Source of the DNA: Cranoglanis bouderius
Lineage: Eukaryota; Chordata; Actinopteri; Siluriformes; Cranoglanididae
Assembly: GCA_023630585.1 (NCBI GenBank)
Contig: CM042541.1
Span: 17,221,501 to 17,285,500 of the forward strand
DNA length: 64,000 nt
Direction of reading: 5' to 3'
Shown here: positions 11,591 to 23,734 of the stretch, piece after piece
Position numbering within the stretch: position 1 is the stretch's first letter
Layout of the letters: every line of letters starts with the position of its first letter
The notes under the pieces: generated by a model
What the model was told of the DNA's origin: nothing
What the model saw: only the letters and a program-made list of their open reading frames with translations
Databases searched by the model: none
Program-made: the position numbers and the translations under genes

Positions 11591-12639
11591 TGACTCCTGG
11601 TTCTGTCTGTTTGAACTGTTGTCATTTTCTTGTCAGAAAAGCATAAACTTGTGTTGAGGCACAGGCCAGCTTAAATGGCAGCCCTCAGAGAATGGTGTTT
11701 GTGGCATATGTTCTGATCGCAACAGCGACTGATGCAGCGTGAAAGTGAACCTATGAAAGAGTACGTCTTGGTCTTTTTTTTTTTAGGAGCTGACAACAGG
11801 CCCCAGGGTAGGGAGGCTAGCAGTCTCCATTCTTTGGTCATGGGAGTTTCCTCACTGAGTGTTGTGTCCTTGCTGTTGCATCAATTCTCTCATGGTGAGT
11901 GTGGTTATGTGGGATGGCATGGTGTTCAGGGACCCATTAGGTTGTCAGCTACAGCCCTGTGTTGTCTTTGTTTTGGTTGTTGGATAAACCGGAAGCGATA
12001 GACCAAGTGTATTGTATTTTATGGTTTTATTATTGATTGCAATAAAGGAACTATTTTTGTATGAGTACCCACATGTTGCCATTTTTTGGTAACTTACCTG
12101 TGTCCTTATTGGGGTAATTTTCCCTGGAGTATTTTTCTGGTAATCAGGTAAATTTAGGGTAGTCCTGGTAGTCAGGTAAATTTAGAGTAAACATCAATTA
12201 TATTGGTTTCTCTCCACTCATAGTTTGCCACACCAACATTTGCACATGAGTTCACTAAAATGAGCCCCAATGTGCAGACAGCTTGACACAGACAATATGT
12301 AAAGTAAAACTGTATAAAAAGCACATCTAAAGATTGATTACTGAGGTGAGTGAGTGGCTCATCAGTCAATGCAATTTGACTAGTGCATTTTTAGTTGATC
12401 ACATTTCTAGTTGAGTTTTTATCCACAGGCACATTTCAAATAGAAGCTGGAGACAGGTCTGTCATTTCCCAACTATGAGCTGAATAATGACACATCTAAC
12501 ATGCATTCAGATCACACATGAAGCCATAAAAAACACATTTCTTAGACAAACCACTCATAAAAATGCCAAACAAACCATTTTGTTTTACTCTGCTTTGTGC
12601 AACAGTAGCTCTTCTTCACTGTGGGTGAAGTTATTTTTC

Positions 12640-12716
12640 TTAGAGCTTTTGAGCTCACGACCTTCCAATCAGTAGCCCAACATCTTAACCACTGAGCTAC
12701 CGCTACTCCCATCAAG
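12640..12716 (-). mobile_element. SINE head fragment
   Basis: On the minus strand the tRNA-like head ggtagctcagtggttaagat is readable with its downstream B-box-like gtgagctcaa. The body and tail are missing. Confidence 0.7.
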
Positions 12717-12879
12717 CAGTACCGCAAGAAGGATACTGGGATTTTAAAGGGAAGTTGCTTCCCATATACGGCAGCTTGGGGTGTTTCTTTATGCACATGA
12801 ATGAGGCCATTCACAAGCAGGGCAGGTTAGAATGTGTGGGATTTACAAATGTCAATTTAGTACAGCTCACACATGTGTA

Positions 12880-13715
12880 TGCATGTGTGATAAAGAATCT
12901 CCCATTCTTCCTGGCAAATTTTCTTAAACTCAGTCACATTGGTTGGGAGCCATCTATGAACTGCCATATTCAGGTCTTGCCACAGTATTCTATGGGCTTC
13001 AAGTCTATGGGGGTTTGATTCTGTGGGGTTCAAAGACATTCAGAGACTTGTCCCAAAGTCATTCCACTGTTATCTTCACTGTATGTGATTGTCATGCTGA
13101 AAGTCGAAACTTCACCCCAGTCTGAGGTCGTGTACACTATGCAGAAGTTGACCTGTTCTCTCCTAGGTGGGAGGAAATTGCAGAGAGGATGGTTAGAGTG
13201 ATGCATGCCCTTTATCAAAGAGAAAAAAGACAATATTTTTCCTAGTGCTCTCAGAACCCTTAGGGTGCCTGCCATATGCCTTTTAGGACTGGCTTCTGTC
13301 CAGTCATGCTACCATAAAGGCCTGAATAATGGAGTATGTCTGAGATGGTTGTCCTTCCAGTAGGTTCTCCCATCTCTGCAAAGGATATCTGAAGCTGTGT
13401 TAAAGTTGCCATTGGTTTTTTGGTTACCTCTCTGACCAAAGCCCTTCTAGCCCTGTAACTTTCACAATGACTGAGCCCACTGTGCTCCTGGGCACATTCA
13501 AAGCTTTAGAAATGGTTTTATACCTTTGTCCAGATCTATGTCTCGACACAATTTGATTGCTGCAGCCTACAGAGAGTTCCTTGGACTCATCACTTGGTTC
13601 CATCACTTGGTTTTTGGTGTGGCATGTGCTGTGAACAAGTGGGACTTTATTCACATTGCATTTTAAGGCATTGTATCTTAAGCCAGCAACACCCAATATA
13701 GGCACTAAAAAAATA
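12880..13715 (-). mobile_element. Tc1-like remnant, antisense
   Basis: The minus strand carries a decayed Tc1-type element. The helix-turn-helix start is readable at 13424-13620 (RHRSGQRYKTISKALNVPRS, then TVGSVIVKV). Downstream minus-strand sequence includes a decayed region rich in acidic-triad context near 12900-13130. Many frame breaks are present and no clear terminal repeats were resolved. Confidence 0.65.
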
Positions 13716-13719
13716 ATAA

Positions 13720-15060
13720 CTATGGTATGACAAATTCTTTTACAAGTTTACCTGCACTCCATGTGTCAATAATTAATCATATGCCTCACCCATATTAAAG
13801 ATAAAATAAAGTAAAAATAAAATAAAATAAAACAAAACAGAACAGTAGGAAAAGCTGCGAGGAAAAAAGTCAGGTAAATTCCCTGAAAGTCTTAATGAAA
13901 CTGTTTTGAACACCAAATATTTTATAGACAAAGCTAAACTTATGAGACAACAGGTTTTGAAAGAAATGATGTAACTGCCTAAAAGCATTTTATTAAAAAA
14001 AATATTTAATGGAAATGTGCTGATGATAGATCATTTCACTAACATTTTAAAACACATTTCCCCTTTTATAATTTGCATTGTGGATATTACATGTAGTCTA
14101 GTATTATATGAATTCGATAGGTTGAGCATATAACTTGTGGTATAATCTCACAGATTTTGCTCAATAATTGAGGGTTGTAATGTTTAGATGGTAAATGCTC
14201 CAATTATAAGAGAGTAACAGTTGTTGAGAAAAGAGCAATACTTCACAGGACTAAGATTCTAAACATGAACTTATATTAAAATTAGAAGAACTTTTGTAAC
14301 GTTTATATCACTTAATTGCTACAGAAAAAAGCAAAAGGTACAATCATACAGATGTCAGGCTTTCAATATGCAGGTAACATTCCTGTTGCTGTTGATTACA
14401 CACAGTTCAAACAGTGTTGCAATATCTGTGATTCTCAAGGGAGGTTATTATGGATGTAGTCTGAAGCCATCCTGCAGCCTCTTTCTCTTGTCCATTGAGG
14501 GCTCAAATTGCTTGCTTGGTACTCAGAGACCATCAGTGGTTACTTTAAATTGAATCCTTGGGAATAGGTAGGTTGGCCAAAGTAATGATAGCTAATAAAC
14601 ATGTTTATCAACTCACTTATTTGTCAGACTCTACAAACTGTTCCCCAAAGGACAAGATATGGCACACAGTATGAACTCTCCTACAAGACTGAATACATTT
14701 TCTAGTTTGATGTTGGATTAATTAATATAATTTACTATTCATCATGCAAAAATAATTTTTAGCATCATTAAATATGTTTAGCCTACATACAGACTAAATA
14801 TGTCATTCAACTTCAGAACCAGAAAAAAAATATGTTTAATGAATGAGGAAAATTAAGCTATTACAGTATGTCAATTTCTAGTGTTATTTGTGTTTATTTT
14901 TATTTTTTTTAAACTTCCAGGGTCTGTTTTTTTTTTTTTTGCTTCCAGGATCAATAATGAATAAAAACAATATCCCCAGACCTCTGTAATTTTGATATTA
15001 AACAATTAATGGCCCTATTTTCATGCTGACACAAGTGTAATTTGCTAGATAACACCTGCT
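13720..15060. other. AT-rich spacer, nothing recognised
   Basis: Only short AT-rich open frames and homopolymer runs (T run at 14926-14940) are present. I see no gene, RNA or transposon ends. Confidence 0.5.
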
Positions 15061-15805
15061 ACAAAACATTTCAATTGTGTTTTGTATATTTTCAGTTGTG
15101 TTTTGTGTATGAGGCTTCACTCAATAATGTCCGGTCTTCAGTCCGTAAATTGAAACTCAAGCTCAACTGGATTATGCAGCAAGACAATGATCCAAAGCAT
15201 AGGAGTAAATCATAGTCCTCGAAGTAAGTGAAAGACTGATCTCCAGTTATCGGAAGCGTTTGGTTGCAGTTATTGCTGCTAAAGGTTGCACAACTAGGTT
15301 TTAAGTTTAAGGGGGCAATTAGTTTTTCACAATGGTGAAACCAAACATGTTAACACTCAAGCAAAACATGAACAAGCCATTTTAAATCTAGTGATTGCTT
15401 AGTTTTCCCACTGGAAACCAGAAGTGCTGTCGATGTGAACTGGCCAGTTATTGGAAGTTTATTTGGATTTTGTTATTCATTCAGTTGCATTTGGTTATTC
15501 TCCTTTAGGATTTTCTGGTAGAAAGCAAAATTCATGTTTTCCTCAGTTATTGCAAGTTGTCCCAGCCCTGAAGCAGCAAAGCCTGACCACACCATCACAC
15601 TTCCACCACCATGCTTGACCGTAGGTATGATATTCTTTTTGTGGAATTCGGAGTTTGGTTTATGCCAGATGCAACAGGACCCCTGTTTTCCAGTTCCACT
15701 TTCAACTCAGTTCCACTTTCAACTCAGTTCCACTTTCAACTCAGTTCCACGTTCAAAACAGAAGAAATCGTGGGGGCAAATACTTTTTCACAGCACTGTA
15801 GAAAT
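15060..15805. mobile_element. Scrambled Tc1-like remnants
   Basis: The plus strand at 15165-15200 reads the second catalytic box (WIMQQDNDPKHRSKS), followed by a decayed C-terminal tail to about 15300 and the end-type sequence gggggcaattagtttttcac. From 15510 the strand switches: the glycine-rich box appears antisense near 15590-15620, with a second end-type gggggcaaatactttttcac at 15772-15791. Opposite halves face each other, indicating internal rearrangement or two adjacent fragments. Confidence 0.65.
15691..15757. repeat. 17-bp tandem repeat, about 3.9 copies
   Basis: The unit cagttccactttcaact is repeated exactly three times (15691, 15708, 15725), with a fourth partial copy carrying one change. 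It lies inside the antisense Tc1-like remnant. Confidence 0.95.
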
Positions 15806-15844
15806 GCATGTTTAATTCATATTCCTTCTTATAGAGCATGCTTG

Positions 15845-16095
15845 ATTTAGTTTACCCCTAAATGTTAATTAATACATTAACTAACAAATATGTACTAACC
15901 TGTACTTAAGGTGGTCATGATTCACGCATGAATTCATAAGACTCATGTTGTAGTTAAGGTTAGCACTTCATTATTTTGTGATTAGTACTGTACATGCCTT
16001 AACTCATCATTAGTTCATATTTAAGTAAGTATTAATTCAGGTATTAGTGCATGATTATTCATGTACTGTTATTGTAAAGTGTTACCATAAATTTC
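15845..16095. repeat. Putative short interspersed DNA repeat
   Basis: The block is built of repeated variants of ttaattaatacattaactaa and attagt motifs, ending attgtaaagtgttacca. This resembles the ends of common fish non-autonomous DNA elements. No coding potential is seen and its boundaries are uncertain. Confidence 0.4.
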
Positions 16096-16639
16096 AGATT
16101 TTATCAAAAATTCTGTCTAATTTACCTGTAAAACATGTTACAAATTTATTTTATTTGTCAGCAATGGTATTTGATAGATACCTATTTGTACAATGCTACC
16201 ATAGTATTACGACTACTTGAGTAATTTTGTTTTGGGCTTTCATTTAGAGAAAAACTATCAAAAAGTAAGCATATTTTATATTTGCATCTTAGTACAACAA
16301 GTAACAACATTATCTTGGAAAACCTATAACCAAAGTTGATGTACTACCCTGTATTATCCTATTTAATAAATAAATCACTAATTGAATAATATATGCTTAT
16401 CACTTTCTGTCAATACAAAAGCAGTTAGTTTAATGAAGCATGTACATGATGAAAACTACTTATACTGCAGAGGTAAAAACAAAAAAAATAATATAAAACT
16501 AAATAAATGTGAGATTAAAAAAAAAAGAATCCTGTCATGCCCTCTGGTGGACTCTGGCTGTAAGACTTCTTCTATGCCATAGAACAGACATATAGTCAAC
16601 ATTTGGTATTTCTTGCACTGAAATGATTTATATATTATA

Positions 16640-17215
16640 GAAGGAATAACACACGATAGACTGTGCTGTTATACAAAAATAGTACAAGCCAGGGTGGTGT
16701 GATATGCCCAACATGAAGCATATTATTTTGTATAACAGCATGGTCCAAAGTGTGTTATTCCTCTTATACCCATAGTGACTTGCCAATGATTATAGTTTCT
16801 TAATTTATTAATGAACGACACATAGATTTATAGAATATCCATGAGACAATTAGTTCCTGTTATCACTTACATTATAGCAGCTATAATAAACAGTTGTTCA
16901 TTCGCCAGCCATGTTTTTTTTTCTCTCTTGGAGTTAATAAGACAAAACAGTTTGTCATGTAACTGAGAACCCATAAAACACAAAGTGCTCATCATGAAGA
17001 CTCTCTCATGTCTGTAAAATGTACTGAATGTTACAAAACTGACATCTGAGAATTATTCCATAAATGTTACCTAAATCTCCCTTAAGAGAAATCTTCTCCA
17101 CATTGATTATTAAATGTTATTTCTTTCTTAAACATGTTTTTTAATCAATTTATTATTAGCCTTAGATTATGTGGAACATCTGTCATTCAAGTCTCTGTGA
17201 ATGAGGTGGTGCGAA
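16640..17215 (+). repeat. Recurrent hairpin repeat, copy 1
   Basis: The left part is an imperfect inverted repeat: ggaataacacacgataga pairs with the arm ending tgtgttattcc at 16760, around a ~60 bp loop. After it comes a body with the motifs acttacattatagcagctat, gagttaataagac and agattatgtggaacat. This motif order recurs at least ten more times in the window in both orientations. Confidence 0.75.
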
Positions 17216-18755
17216 TATTTGGATATGTGGATATTTTTTAATATAATTACTAAAATACAAATGCATAAAATCCATATCCATGTGGATTAAAATCACTGTG
17301 TAAAAACATATGATTTAATGTTGGGTTTTCAAGACACATGAAAAAGTCTAATGCTGAATAACAATCCAGGTAAGAACAGTAAGTATAAACATTGATCTGT
17401 CTGTATTCAAATTGTGGCTAAAGACTTGATAACACAGCAACATTGCTGGGCTGCTGTGGTTTTGCAGCCTTTTCACAAGCAACTCTTGTAAATGGTAAAA
17501 AATGTCTGCTTCAAATCTAAAAAAGATGCCAGACCATAAAATAGTGAACAGCTGTGTTCTTGCAAACTTATGTGTACAGATAAACACCACATGTACAGGA
17601 CTATTTTCGAGTTTAATAAGTAGGATTATTTGCCCAGTAATGAATATGGTTTAAAGTGGCCAAATTGAAATGCCCACATTAAAAGGAGCAGAGTCAGCCA
17701 ATCGTAATTTTTCCAACATGGGAGCAAAACATGTCTGAGATATTCATAGTATCTGTGAAGGCTATGTATTTATTTATTTATTATTTTTTTAAACAATGGA
17801 ATTCCTGCTTTGTCTCATTAGCCATCTTTTTGCTGTGGTGCTTTACACCAGAAACTCTCAGGAGCTGCAGTGCCTTTTGTGTTTCCGCAGCATTGCGGCT
17901 CTCACCAACGTTGAATTATATTTGTGATTTAGGATGACTATATTGTGAATAAGAGTCCTGGGATGAGCACAGGGTAGTCTTATGATTACAGCAGAAGTTA
18001 TTGGGTACAAATCTACATTTTCCAGGTCAGATTATTCACTAAAGTATGGAAGCTCTGAGAATTAGACATTTCTATTTTTGGGAAGTGCACATTGTTAGGG
18101 TACCCATGTGGAACCATCCACAACAGCAGAAACAACAGAGTCACAAATGCACATGCTCCAAGCAGAAGAGGAGCATCAGGATGAATCAGGCAGATCCGGA
18201 GGGTACCACATTTTCAGTGGAGTCTTCAGTGGAAAAGGACCAGCCACCCTGGAACCAGGTGCATGGATGGATGTTGTACACACACTGTCTGTGTGGCAAG
18301 AAAACTTTTTTTCCTAACCTGTTCTTTGAGAATATTGATAAAAGTAGTTTAGAGGTCAGAGACTTTGGCAAAGAACCAACAGGTCAAGGATTCAAGCCTC
18401 ACCAATAAGTGTTCCCTGAACATTCTGCTCTTTCAGAAAATATATCCATAATTGTAAATGTGCAAGTAAAATCTGTCATCTGTTATAATGGACTGTCTGA
18501 ATCTTTGAGATGCTTACATTAAAATTGGAACCATCATGACTACTCTGCATGTGACTGAGATCAGCTCTTTTCAAAACTACGATAATTTGTTGCAGTCCCT
18601 GTCATGTGACATACTGCAATAAATCCCTCTCACAGTGGGCTTAATGAATTTGATTAAGAACAGCACTGCTATTCATGCTGCTGCATAATGCAATTCTGAC
18701 CTGGTCATCCAAATCTAAGTCACCTCGTTAGATTCACTCCTCCCTCCCGAATATT
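17216..18755. other. Spacer upstream of the defensin gene
   Basis: No supported gene. A 120-codon frame at 18046-18408 lacks recognisable domains and is probably chance or part of an old repeat. Confidence 0.45.
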
Positions 18756-18756
18756 G

Positions 18757-18769
18757 CAAAATAAAACAG
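18757..18769 (+). promoter_or_regulatory. Possible TATA-like element of the defensin gene
   Basis: caaaataaaacag lies about 55 bp before the defensin ATG. It is a weak match offered only because of its spacing; no transcript start can be read from the sequence. Confidence 0.25.
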
Positions 18770-18819
18770 TCTAACCAGAATATTAGGCAGATTGGAGTAT
18801 TATTATTTGAAGAGCAAGC

Positions 18820-20266
<1,447 letters not shown>

Positions 20267-20345
20267 CTGCTGAAAATTAAATTAGAAGGGGGTGGTACCT
20301 GAAGTGCTGCCCATCATGTGAATTTAATTTAACAACCAATCCTGG

Positions 20346-20351
20346 AATAAA
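20346..20351 (+). terminator. Polyadenylation signal of the defensin gene
   Basis: AATAAA lies 80 bp after the defensin stop codon, at a usual distance for a short 3' UTR. Confidence 0.6.
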
Positions 20352-20359
20352 CAAGCCTT

Positions 20360-21635
20360 TTAAAGGAACCAAATGTGTGTGTGAATGCAAATGATCATTT
20401 GCAGCAGCTACTATTATTGTTATATGGTATTGTTGATTTATTAATAGGTCATGCTTCATACATATCGGACTAAGTCTGAATAATGTTCCAGTATTCGAAA
20501 ACTATGTCTTTTACACTGTGTATTGTATTAAATGCTTATATGAAAATAATGTATGATATGTAATATCGTGGAAAGATGCATGACATTGCTATGGCATGTC
20601 AAGTCATATTGCCTTCACAACTTTTTGTATTTTTTGATAAGCCTCACAGCCTATTAACACTTTAACTAGTGTCACATCAATTAATCAGAGCAGTTTTTCT
20701 TGATAAACACTACTGTATTTAAAGCTAAATCCATTTTAACTTTAAATCAATCAAAAACTATTGTAAATACTGCTAATGTGAATTTTCAGTAGATGAACAA
20801 TGCAAAAACAAACCCCACAAACTTTAAGTAAATGACAATAATAAATAAGTGCCAGCTGTTGGACAATAATATTTTAGAGTTTTCAGTTCAACAGATTCTG
20901 TACTGGAATATCACGTGTCCTGGAAATCACACATCATATGTAAAGCAAGGACAAAATACATGTCAGCAAATGGGAATATTGGTCTAAAGTCAAAGTTTAC
21001 AGACAAATAGAAGGACAAGTCTGTTACTCAACACAGCAAAACTACGGTTTCAGCATTTAGCATAGTAATAAATTATCTCCTGTGACCAAGCCTCTGCAAA
21101 AAAAACCAAAAAAACATTAAAGTAAATAAATAAATAAAATTACTTTGCATAAAGAGTTGTGGAATTTTGGCAGGCCTGGTATACATAATAGAATGGCGAA
21201 TATGACATATAATCAATAAACCCTGAACAATATCAAAGCACAGTATGTACTAGTGAGTTGCCCTTTTACATTCTACATACAGATGTGCTTATGTTTAGAG
21301 GAAGACAAAGAATGTCTTAAATCTTTTAATAATTATAATATTACTTTTAATTATTATAATTAGAATAATTATAATATCTAATATTTAGTGTCAATACAAG
21401 TGGGTCAGCATTCTTGGAGGCCATTTCACAGGATGTTGTGTCTATCTAATGCATATAACTTTTCATGCATTTCCTGTAATTATACAGCCAATTACACAAC
21501 ACTTTAGCAAATAAAAAATGTAAGTTTTCAAATCAATTTGAAAAAAAAAAAAAGGAAAAAGACTGTTTTTTTTCACTAGTAAAATGGAAGACTGCTGTGT
21601 ATCCTGCTGAAAGATACATTATCCAGAACATTGCC
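20360..21635. other. AT-rich spacer
   Basis: There are no genes or clear repeat ends; several short AT-rich palindromes (for example taattataatatt near 21330-21370) are seen. Confidence 0.45.
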
Positions 21636-21638
21636 ATG

Positions 21639-23050
21639 TCCAGTGCCCTCCACTAATATGAGCACAGAAGAAAAAAATTGTCTTTATTGTTTAACCTTTT
21701 GATCTTTTGTTCAAAAAATTCACAGAAATACTCTGCTCTCATGGATATCAAACAATTGCAAACACAACACAGGTTTATTTAAAAAAAAAACTTTGTTAAA
21801 TATAGGTGTGCAACAATTATTGGCACCCCTATGAATTCATATGAGAAAAATATATTTGAAGTATATTCCCATTGATATTTTACATTTTTTAGTATACCTG
21901 GGTGACTAGGAACAGGAAATTGTTCAACCATGACTTCCTGTTTCACAGGGGTATAAATATGAGGTAACACATATGAGGCTGAATTCCCTTAGTCATTCAT
22001 AGCAATGGGTTAGACCAAGGAATATAGCTGTGATGTGCGGCAAAAGGTTGTTGAGCTTCACAAAATGGGAAGTGGCTATAAGAAAATAGCACAAACATTG
22101 AAAATGCCCATTTCCACCATGAGTGCAATAATTAAGAAGTTCTAGTCAACTGGAAATGTTATGAATCAACCTGGAATTGGATGCGTGTCTATATTGTCTC
22201 GACGCACTGTGAAGAGGATGGTTCTTCTGGAACTACTGGAATTTCAAATGGGATCGGGTTAATTAAAGAAAGCAGCATATTATGTAAGAGACCATGTTTC
22301 AGACAAAAAACACAATGAAGGCTGCTGGGTTTTGCTGCAAAAATAAGAAGCAAGTGCGAAAGTCAAAGTCTCCAGAAGAACTGTGGCTAGTTCTGCAAGA
22401 TGCTCAATAAAACTTACCAGCTAATTTCCTTATAAAACTGCACAAATTGTACCAGAGACTACTATTTTTAATTTTTGTCACACCAGAGATTGACTTTGTT
22501 TCATTTACTACTGAAACATATAATTTTATTATTTTGAAGGCATCTTTGCTCTACAGAATTTCTTTACATGTGCCTAAAACATTTGCACAGTACTGTACAT
22601 CAAAATCAACACAAAAATGGTTTACTGATGACAAAATCAAGGTCCTGCCATAGCCATCTCAGTCTTGAACCAGACTTGAAACCCATAGAAAACCTGTGGG
22701 GTGAACTGAAGAGGAGAGTCCACCAGCATGGACCTCAGAATTTGAAGGATCTGGAGAGATTCTGTATGGAGGAATGGTCTTAGATCCCTTGCCATGTATT
22801 CTCCAACCTCATCTGGCATTATATGAGAAGACTCAGAGCTGTTATCTTGGCAAAGGGAGGTAGCACAAAGTATTGACTAAAAGGGTGCCAATAATTGTTG
22901 CATACCTATATTTAACAAAGATTTTTTTTGTGATAAACCTGTGTTTTGTTTGCAATTGTTTGATATCCATGAGAGCAGAGTATTTTTTGTGATTTTTTTA
23001 AAACAAAAGATCAGAAGTTAAACAATAAAGACAATTTTTCACAGCCTTCT
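21639..23050 (+). mobile_element. Tc1-like transposon copy B, internally deleted and interrupted
   Basis: The left arm (21639-21850) and following leader are nearly identical to copy A at 592-2190, as is the 3' end to about 23050. The transposase start at 22005 shares copy A's in-frame TAG at codon 3 and the later TAG after KKF. The middle is replaced: sequence jumps near 22225, again near 22257, and a foreign block occupies 22260-22597 before the QKWF segment resumes. The C-terminal end GSTKY-stop is at about 22879. The right terminal ~30 bp are lost at the junction with the next fragment. Confidence 0.85.
22260..22598 (-). mobile_element. Truncated small MITE nested in Tc1 copy B
   Basis: The end tgcctaaaacatttgcacag plus tactgta (22571-22597) is the inverted form of the terminus at 42849. 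The internal sequence matches 42880-43110 on the opposite strand, including accagctaatttccttataa. The other terminus is missing here. Confidence 0.8.
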
Positions 23051-23515
23051 TTGGTCTTGTCGAAGTGTGATGCTCTGGGCAATGTTCTGCTGGGAAACCT
23101 TGGGTCCTGGCATTCATGTGGACATTATTTTGACACACACCACCTACCTAAACATTGTTGCAAGTAAACCCCTTCATGGCAACAGAATTCTTTAATGGCA
23201 GTGGCCTCTTTCAGCAGGATAATGCACCCTGCCACACTGCAAAAATTGTTCAGGAATGGTTTAAAGGGGGTTGACTTGGCCTCCATATCTCTATCTCATC
23301 GATTATCTGTGGGATGTGCTGGACAAACAAGTCTGATTCATGGAGGCCCCACCTCTCAACTTACAGGACCTAAAGGATCTGCTGCTAATGTCTTGGTGCC
23401 AGATACCACAGCACACCTTCAGAGGTCTTGTGTAGTCCATGCTTCGACGGGTGGCGGCACAAGGAGGATGTACACAATATTAGGCAGGTGGTTTTAATGG
23501 TATGGCCGTTATATG
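23051..23515 (+). mobile_element. Tc1-like fragment, 3' half
   Basis: The sequence matches the C-terminal half of the element at 35480-36535: phrases such as ctgccacactgcaaaaattg and cagcacaccttcagaggtct recur, as does the end ggcaggtggttttaatggta. Deletions and frameshifts remove coding capacity. It ends roughly 215 bp before the pold3 start codon. Confidence 0.82.
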
Positions 23516-23651
23516 GATAGAATTAAACGCATGTATGTAAAACCCACAGCCTACAATCGGCTAACAAAAAATAGGCAGTAGTTGGAAGTGTATACTTTCT
23601 GGTCCGTGGGTTTATCTTGGAGCTGGCAACACCAGTGTCCGCTCGACTACC

Positions 23652-23666
23652 CACGTGATCGGAAGT
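23652..23666 (+). promoter_or_regulatory. E-box plus ETS-like site in the pold3 promoter
   Basis: CACGTG at 23652-23657 is followed three bases later by GGAAGT at 23661-23666, about 70-80 bp before the pold3 ATG. Paired E-box and ETS sites near the start are common in TATA-less housekeeping promoters, and no TATA box is seen here. Function is inferred. Confidence 0.45.
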
Positions 23667-23734
23667 AAATAAAGTTCCCGCGTTGTTTCGTACAGGGAAG
23701 AGTGTGTTTCTAGGGTGATCAACTTTGCACTACC

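Larger units (their letters stand above)
6642..12065 (+). mobile_element. Degenerate DIRS-type (tyrosine-recombinase) retrotransposon
   Basis: Successive broken frames read in DIRS order: a Cys/His-containing gag-like region, reverse transcriptase, RNase H, a C-terminal extension of the methyltransferase-like type and a tyrosine recombinase. The mix of RT with a recombinase and no DDE integrase separates it from LTR elements, and no LTRs were seen. Frameshifts and stops are frequent outside the gag-like frame. A SINE sits at 11400-11590. The 3' part ends in an AATAAA-containing stretch near 12042. I did not resolve the terminal or circle-junction repeats, so the boundaries are approximate. 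Confidence 0.8.

Noticed and set aside
6642..12065. Endogenous retrovirus
   Set aside because: No LTRs, envelope or DDE integrase; the recombinase-type end and domain order fit a DIRS element.
18046..18408. A 120-codon open frame upstream of the defensin
   Set aside because: No recognisable family and overlapping frames on both strands; probably chance or an old repeat.
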